Source of the DNA: Chloroflexota bacterium
Lineage (GTDB): Bacteria > Chloroflexota > Anaerolineae > Anaerolineales > Anaerolineaceae
Length of the DNA: 64,000 bases
Reading direction: 5' to 3'
Assembly (NCBI GenBank): GCA_029556265.1
Contig: JAKQFH010000025.1
Coordinates: 1 to 64,000 of the forward strand
The position numbers and the translations under genes were made by a program. Under the pieces are notes generated by a model. The model saw nothing but the letters and a program-made list of their open reading frames with translations. It was not told the origin of the DNA and searched no databases. This document shows positions 59,644 through 64,000 of the stretch, one piece after another (the stretch's first letter is position 1; every line of letters begins with the position of its first letter).

Positions 59644-60744
59644 TCAAGCAGCCCAACACAGGAAGGGCAGCTTTTTGAGACCATAAATCACGCCAGCGCT
59701 GAATAAGAAAACCAACAGCGTCAGCACTGGAACAGACAGGATCGGGTTGAACGACAACAAGGTAAGCCCGAATGTTTTGCCAAGAAAAAAGGACACCAGC
59801 GGATGAATCAGATAAACACCCAGGGTAAGCCGGGAAAGATTCGCAATAAGGCAGCGTGCCCGTTCAGAAAAGTGGACCTGACTCACCTGAAATCTGAAAA
59901 ATGTGAAGATTGAAGCAGCCACAAAAAAGGTCATCAGGGTGAGCGGGTCCGAAAAGCGCAAATCCGTCGCCCCAACTCTTTGGGAGGCAAGCAGCGTCAC
60001 CGCGGCATTGGCAAGCATACCCAACAGACCTAGAAGGTAAATTATCGCGCGGGTTTTACGGTCTGTTAAGAAATAAAAGAGCAAATAATTGCTTATGAGG
60101 AAATAACCGGCGAAGAGCAAGACCTTTCCGACCGGAAATTTCTCCGCGATGGAACTGACCCAATCTGCCATCGGGAGGAAATCACCGCTCAGCACCAAAG
60201 TATGCCCCAGAAGACCCAACACAAGCAGGACAAGCGCGTACTTGAGGGTTTGTTCTCCGCCGCGGTCCACAATAAGCTGAAGAAAGGGAGAGAGCAGGTA
60301 GAGACTGATCAGGACAGGCAGAAACCAAAGGTGATAGTGACTGTTAACCACCAGGGCCGCGAAGCGCGCGACCAGGGGGCCAGGGGCGGCAGGCTCAGAA
60401 AGCAAGCTGAACAAAGCGTAGAGAATTGTCCAAAAAACGTAGATGATTCCAATTTTCTTTACAGGACCACTCAGGAGCTGCTTAAACGTGCGCTGCTTTC
60501 CCAAACCGAGAAACAGAATGCCGCTCACCAGTGTGAACAGAGGGGTTGCGGCGCGCGCCGCCCCCATATACAGATTAATTGCCCGCCAACCCGACGCGTT
60601 TACGGGCAGGGTTCTAAGCTGAACCGAGCTCAGGTTCAACATCACGATCAGGAGCGAGGCTGTAATACGCAGCAGGTCAAGCCATACCAGGCGGTTTGGG
60701 TCCCCGGAAGACGGTTTAGCGAGGGTGGTGTCTGGTTGGTTCAT
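59644..60744 (-). CDS. family-3 (OafA-like) membrane acyltransferase with altered catalytic motif
   Basis: A 366-residue protein with about ten hydrophobic helices, of the Acyltransferase_3 family that O-acetylates surface polysaccharides. The first helix has the family start LVWLDLLRITASLLIVMLN: Arg26 is present, but the His expected eleven residues later is Asn37. The RSG-like loop is not apparent. Later helices (YHLWFLPVLISLYLLSPFL, LTLGVYLIHPLVSFFLGK) match the family. From ATG 60744; a longer frame upstream (to 60879) is not family-like. Either a non-catalytic or divergent acyltransferase. A functional partner is not adjacent. Confidence 0.82.
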   Translation of the reverse strand: MNQPDTTLAKPSSGDPNRLVWLDLLRITASLLIVMLNLSSVQLRTLPVNASGWRAINLYMGAARAATPLFTLVSGILFLGLGKQRTFKQLLSGPVKKIGIIYVFWTILYALFSLLSEPAAPGPLVARFAALVVNSHYHLWFLPVLISLYLLSPFLQLIVDRGGEQTLKYALVLLVLGLLGHTLVLSGDFLPMADWVSSIAEKFPVGKVLLFAGYFLISNYLLFYFLTDRKTRAIIYLLGLLGMLANAAVTLLASQRVGATDLRFSDPLTLMTFFVAASIFTFFRFQVSQVHFSERARCLIANLSRLTLGVYLIHPLVSFFLGKTFGLTLLSFNPILSVPVLTLLVFLFSAGVIYGLKKLPFLCWAA

Positions 60745-60928
60745 AAGGCTGTGATTTCCAAGGCGGGATTGTAGAGGATAACCCAATAAAAAGCCAATCT
60801 TTGTAAAAGAAATCGTTCCCCCGGGGCAGATACCCCTTGGTCTGAATGCCATTAATAATCTTTTCATAAGCCCAAACACAACCGCGGAGAGTCCGTATTC
60901 ATCAGGGTTGGCTGGTGAACGAGCGGAT

Positions 60929-61484
60929 ATGCAATCCGGTTACTTTGATGACAAAGCCCGGGAATATGTAATTACCCGACCGGATACACCCCTTCCCTGG
61001 ATTAATTATCTCAGCAGCCGGGTTTTTTTCAGTTTAATTTGCAACACCGGCAGCGGCTACTGCATTAATAACGACGCGCGTTAGCGCCGGATAACCCGCT
61101 ACCGCTACAATAACGCGCCATTGGATATGGGTGGGCGCTGCCTCTGCCTGCGCGACGATGAAAACGGGCAGCATTGGCCTGTGGGGTGGATGCCGGAACC
61201 TTCCCAACTGGACGTGTATGAATGCCGCCACGGGCCTGCGGATCCAATCGAAATCCATGGGGATTGATGCAAAGGTCAGATTCTTTGTGCCCTTGGACGC
61301 TCCCATAGATATCTGGGGTCTCACGCTCAGGAACCAACGCGAAACGCCGGCTGAAATCAGCTTGTTTTCCGCTTTTCAGTTGAGCCCCGCGAGGAAGATT
61401 ATGTTGAAGTCCGGTTGGGCATGCCGGCGGCTTAGCGTTGCAGCTGTCCGGAGAGTTGGAACGCGGCCGGAGATGGCAGAATAA
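60929..61484 (+). pseudogene. decayed N-terminal fragment of a GH94 phosphorylase
   Basis: Frame 1 from 60929 reads [18 protein letters not shown], then [21 protein letters not shown], an in-frame TAG at 61082, RRITRYRYNN, LCLRDDENGQHWPVGW and LDVYECRHG. After about 61230 the homology moves to another frame: RIQSKSMGIDAKVRFFVPLDAP, then IDIWGLTLRNQRE, ISLFSAFQ. These are the N-terminal landmarks of cellobiose/chitobiose-type GH94 phosphorylases (YFDD..REYVI, NTGGGY, RYRYNN, YECRHG, VPLD.P.E.W.LTLRN). About 180 of roughly 800 residues remain, with one stop, one frameshift and no catalytic domain. A remnant of a sugar-utilisation gene. Confidence 0.8.
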
Positions 61485-61593
61485 AGGACAGATAATGGAA
61501 AACCCTTCCGGCGGCTAAATGACCGGCGCGCCTCGGCTGGTTGTTTCACAGGGGGTCGATAGAGCCGGTTTTAATACTATTCCTTACCAAAAA

Positions 61594-61618
61594 AAGAGGA
61601 GGCTCTTGGCCTCCTCTT
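61594..61618 (-). terminator. terminator of the BMP-type ABC transporter operon
   Basis: Perfect 10-bp stem AAGAGGAGGC/GCCTCCTCTT (61594-61603 with 61609-61618), loop TCTTG, followed on the minus strand by a run of T (TTTTTTTGG). It is 14 bp after the stop of the last permease gene. Confidence 0.92.
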
Positions 61619-61631
61619 CATGTCAAAAAAC

Positions 61632-62594
61632 TCAGCGCCTTTCTCCGCGAATATACGGAACGGCAAGCGCGCCAGGCGCTCCAATGCGCTGCCTGCGCGC
61701 GGAAGCTGAACCCCACACCAGCGCGATGATTGTCAGCAAAAATGGCATCATCTGCAGGAAAAAAACCAGGTTATGATTGTAGAAGAAAGGGTTGCGCAGC
61801 CCAAATATGAGCATTGGACCCTGTAAATCGAGCATGAAACGGCGGAGCATCCCGAATAGATAGCCGCCCAAAGCCGCCCGCAGAGGGTTCCACTGCGCGA
61901 AAATAACCAGTGCCACCGCAATCCAACCTTGCCCGGAGGTGGTCAGGTTGCTATACCATCCCGGGGAAATCGCGATGCTGATTGATGCTCCTGCCAGGCC
62001 AGCCAGGCAGCCCCCGATAAACGTGTAAAGGTAGCGCACTCCATAGACATTAATGCCCAGGCTGTCGGCTGCCGCGGGTTTTTCGCCAACAGCGCGCAAA
62101 TGCATGCCGGGGCGGGTTTTGTTGATATACCACCAGGAAAAGGGTATCAGCAGGTAGCCCAGAAACACCAAAACGTTCAGGTCAGAAAAGAAAACCCGTC
62201 CCAGTATAGGAATATTTGAAAGCAGAGGAATAGACGCGTTCGGGATAAGCGGGGCGTTTTGGCCGGACAAACCCTCACCCAGAACAAGCGCGAGTCCGGT
62301 TCCCAAAAAAGTGAGCGATAAACCGCTGACCACCTGGTCGGCCTGAAAGTGAATGGTCACCAGGGCATGCGCGAGGCTGAGCAGTCCGCCCGCGGCGATA
62401 CCCGCCAATAAACCCAACCAAGGGCTGCCTGTCAGGAGGGAGGTTTTGAAGGCTGCCATGGCGCCCAAGAGCATCATGCCCTCCACGCCGAGATTCTGAA
62501 CACCGGAAAGTTCGGTTAATATTTCGCCGATTGCCGCGAACAGAAGAATTGTGCCGGTGGAAAGACCGGATCTGAGGATGATTTCTAAGCTCAC
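61632..62594 (-). CDS. nucleoside/simple-sugar ABC permease (NupQ/YufQ-like)
   Basis: A 320-residue permease of the BPD_transp_2 family (COG1079), with about nine helices. The typical stretch TELSGVQNLGVEGMMLLGAMAAF near the N terminus, DQVVSGLSLTFLGTGLA, and MHLRAVGEKPAAADSLGINVYGVRYL, which carries the coupling region, all match. It starts with GTG at 62594, overlapping the upstream permease stop by 4 bp (GTGA), with GGAGGAACGCAA upstream. It forms a heterodimer with the next protein and uses the ATPase at 63715; BMP-family importers take up guanosine-type nucleosides or sugars. The binding protein lies beyond the window. Confidence 0.92.
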   Translation of the reverse strand: MSLEIILRSGLSTGTILLFAAIGEILTELSGVQNLGVEGMMLLGAMAAFKTSLLTGSPWLGLLAGIAAGGLLSLAHALVTIHFQADQVVSGLSLTFLGTGLALVLGEGLSGQNAPLIPNASIPLLSNIPILGRVFFSDLNVLVFLGYLLIPFSWWYINKTRPGMHLRAVGEKPAAADSLGINVYGVRYLYTFIGGCLAGLAGASISIAISPGWYSNLTTSGQGWIAVALVIFAQWNPLRAALGGYLFGMLRRFMLDLQGPMLIFGLRNPFFYNHNLVFFLQMMPFLLTIIALVWGSASARRQRIGAPGALAVPYIRGERR

Positions 62595-63718
62595 TTGCGT
62601 TCCTCCGGAGCCGCGCGGACAAGCTCAATTTTGTAATGCAGCAAAACATCACTGCTGATAACCAGGAAAAGTATCATTCCCTGGATGAAGAAATACAGAC
62701 CGGAAGGTTGGATTTCCCTTCCGGCGACAATCAACGCACCAAACAGGAAGGAAACCAGGATAGTGGCAAAGGGATTGAGTTTTGACAGCCAGGCCACAAT
62801 CACACCGGAGAAGCCATAGTTGGTGGAGATGCGCTCTTGCAAGCGGTGCACCACGCCGCTGACCTCGGACATGCCCGCCAGCCCGGCTAACGCACCGGAA
62901 AGCATAAAGACCAGGATGATATTCCGGGAAATATCAATGCCGGCGTAGCGGGCGGCCTGTGGGTTATCACCAACCAGGTTGATTTCATAACCCCAGCGGC
63001 TGCGGGTAATAATTACCCAGATAATGACCGCGGCAACCAGGCCAAACACGACGCCAAGGTGCAGCGTGATTCCGGAGAAAGCTTTTACTTGCCGGGCATA
63101 ATCCGCAAGGCGCGGAAGCCAGGCGGATTTCGGGAACATGGGGGTCATCTGAAAACCCGCGTCGCTGAATTTGCTGTATATCCAGTAATTATTGAAAAAT
63201 ACCGCTACATAGTTCAACATCAAGGTGGAAATAATCTCACTTACCTGGAATTTTGCTTTCAACCAACCGGGGATTAAGCCGTACAATCCGCCGCCCAGCA
63301 TTCCAAGCAGCCCCATAATCAGCAAAATGACAAACTTGGGCGTCGTTTCCATATTCACCAACGGCACCAGGGGTACCAGGCTGGCAAAAAACGCGCCAAT
63401 ATAGAATTGACCTTCCGCGCCAATGTTCCACAGACGCATGCGGAATGCCAGGCCGCAGCCCAAGCCAATCAGCAGCAAAGGAGTGGCCTTCACAACCACA
63501 TCCGAGAGGGCTCCCCAGCTGCCGAAAGCCGCGTTGAAGAAATATCCGAATGTCCGGATTGGATCCCCGCCGATCAGGAGGAGAATCAACGCGCTGATGA
63601 GGAAAGCGAGGACAATCGCGCCGACCGAAGTCGCCAGCGGCAGCCAACGCGAGACTTCATCAGTGCGTTTCTGAATGTGAAGCTTATAAGGAAGGAAACG
63701 TGCGAAGCTGAAACTCAT
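62591..63718 (-). CDS. nucleoside/simple-sugar ABC permease (NupP/YufP-like)
   Basis: A 375-residue permease of the BPD_transp_2 family (COG4603). Seen: IGGDPIRTFGYFFNAAFGSWGALSDVVVKATPLLLIGLGCGLAFRMRLWNIGAEGQFYIGAF, the longest conserved stretch of the family, and SRWGYEINLVGDNPQAARYAGI, which precedes the coupling helix. The ATG at 63718 follows GGAGGCAGGA and overlaps the ATPase stop by 4 bases (ATGA). The gene order ATPase, NupP, NupQ is standard for BMP-type importers. Confidence 0.93.
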   Translation of the reverse strand: MSFSFARFLPYKLHIQKRTDEVSRWLPLATSVGAIVLAFLISALILLLIGGDPIRTFGYFFNAAFGSWGALSDVVVKATPLLLIGLGCGLAFRMRLWNIGAEGQFYIGAFFASLVPLVPLVNMETTPKFVILLIMGLLGMLGGGLYGLIPGWLKAKFQVSEIISTLMLNYVAVFFNNYWIYSKFSDAGFQMTPMFPKSAWLPRLADYARQVKAFSGITLHLGVVFGLVAAVIIWVIITRSRWGYEINLVGDNPQAARYAGIDISRNIILVFMLSGALAGLAGMSEVSGVVHRLQERISTNYGFSGVIVAWLSKLNPFATILVSFLFGALIVAGREIQPSGLYFFIQGMILFLVISSDVLLHYKIELVRAAPEERK

Positions 63719-64000
63719 TCCTGCCTCCGTAATTCTCCCGTCATCAGTAAGCCGATGGTTTTTACGTCAGCCTCTTCCGTGGGGAATATCCCGGCTAATT
63801 CGCCCTCAAATATCACCGCGATCCGGTCGGAAAGATCCAGCAGTTCATCCAATTCCTCTGAAATTAAAAGCACCGCCGCGTCCTTCTCACGCTGCTCTAA
63901 TAACAGGTTCTGAATACCCTCAATCGCCCCGACGTCCAATCCGCGCGTCGGTTGGACTGCCACGATAAGAGTAGGTCCGCAGGATATTTCCCGCGCGAGG
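63715..64000 (-). CDS. ABC ATPase of the BMP-type importer (5' part outside window)
   Basis: Only the C-terminal end (about 95 codons) is in the window; the gene continues beyond 64000. Reading frame LAREISCGPTLIVAVQPTRGLDVGA corresponds to the Walker B/D-loop region of the second ABC domain of NupO/RbsA-type duplicated ATPases (typically 500-ish residues), then LLISEELDELLDLSDRIAVIFEGELAG and the end. It couples with the two permeases through 4-base overlaps. Confidence 0.9.
   Translation of the reverse strand, partial: LAREISCGPTLIVAVQPTRGLDVGAIEGIQNLLLEQREKDAAVLLISEELDELLDLSDRIAVIFEGELAGIFPTEEADVKTIGLLMTGELRRQE

Overview
The window looks like a chromosome segment of an anaerobic or facultative bacterium of the Chloroflexota, most likely class Anaerolineae. 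The reasons are indirect: sugar-binding lipoproteins with Thr/Glu/Ala/Pro-rich spacers, a Yip1/ABC/CARDB/MacB-like cluster, a very large secreted subtilisin ending in a Pro-Leu motif, a thiolase-DUF35-KASIII set, and moderate GC content with clear AGGAG-type ribosome binding sites. No rRNA, tRNA or CRISPR array was seen.

Layout. 1-6824 (minus): the 5' part of a periplasmic sugar-binding lipoprotein gene, preceded by a tight acyl-CoA operon (SDR, KASIII/HMG-CoA-synthase-like protein, CoA-transferase, small beta protein, SCP-x thiolase, DUF35 Zn-ribbon/OB protein, alpha/beta hydrolase). 7165-8580: a secreted lipoprotein. 8640-9790: degenerate dispersed repeats around a GIY-YIG gene. 9841-14400: a 1519-residue multidomain subtilisin. 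14697-17539: tldE/tldD. 18369-22658: Yip1 protein, ABC ATPase, CARDB-like secreted protein and MacB-type permease. 22775-27500 (minus): marR-malE-malF-malG, with a starch-module-like domain fused to MalE. 27772-31864 (plus): SAM hydroxide adenosyltransferase plus a complete ECF transporter. 31974-34123: LmbE deacetylase and a TolB-like propeller lipoprotein. 35047-40843: bacterioferritin, a Mop-type molybdenum hydroxylase, a double-CDGSH protein, a 56-residue membrane protein and a GH25 lysozyme.

41355-48709 (minus) is one functional block: a cytochrome c maturation set ccmE-F-A-B-C-D, followed by a pentaheme cytochrome c with EF-hand-like loops and a ferric-reductase-type flavocytochrome. 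CcmE carries a C-x3-Y haem-binding motif and no ccmG or ccmH is present, which matches the variant called System I*.

49064-54441 is a partition/replication-like module: parB and parA (minus) divergent from an AAA ATPase and a 719-residue protein of unknown family (plus). Two identical 16-bp palindromes (one between parA and parB, one inside the 719-codon gene) look like parS sites. The same gene carries five 33-bp tandem repeats resembling replication iterons, and a sixth copy of the core lies at 48881. This is the best candidate in the window for an undescribed system.

55062-64000: a mannose-1-phosphate guanylyltransferase; a rhodanese gene with an in-frame TGA at a position where I expect Cys and a SECIS-like hairpin downstream; a broken NapH-type ferredoxin gene; glutamine synthetase; a family-3 acyltransferase; a decayed GH94 phosphorylase fragment; and a BMP-type nucleoside/sugar ABC transporter whose ATPase runs off the window end. 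Family assignments rest on motif reading only; no database search was possible.
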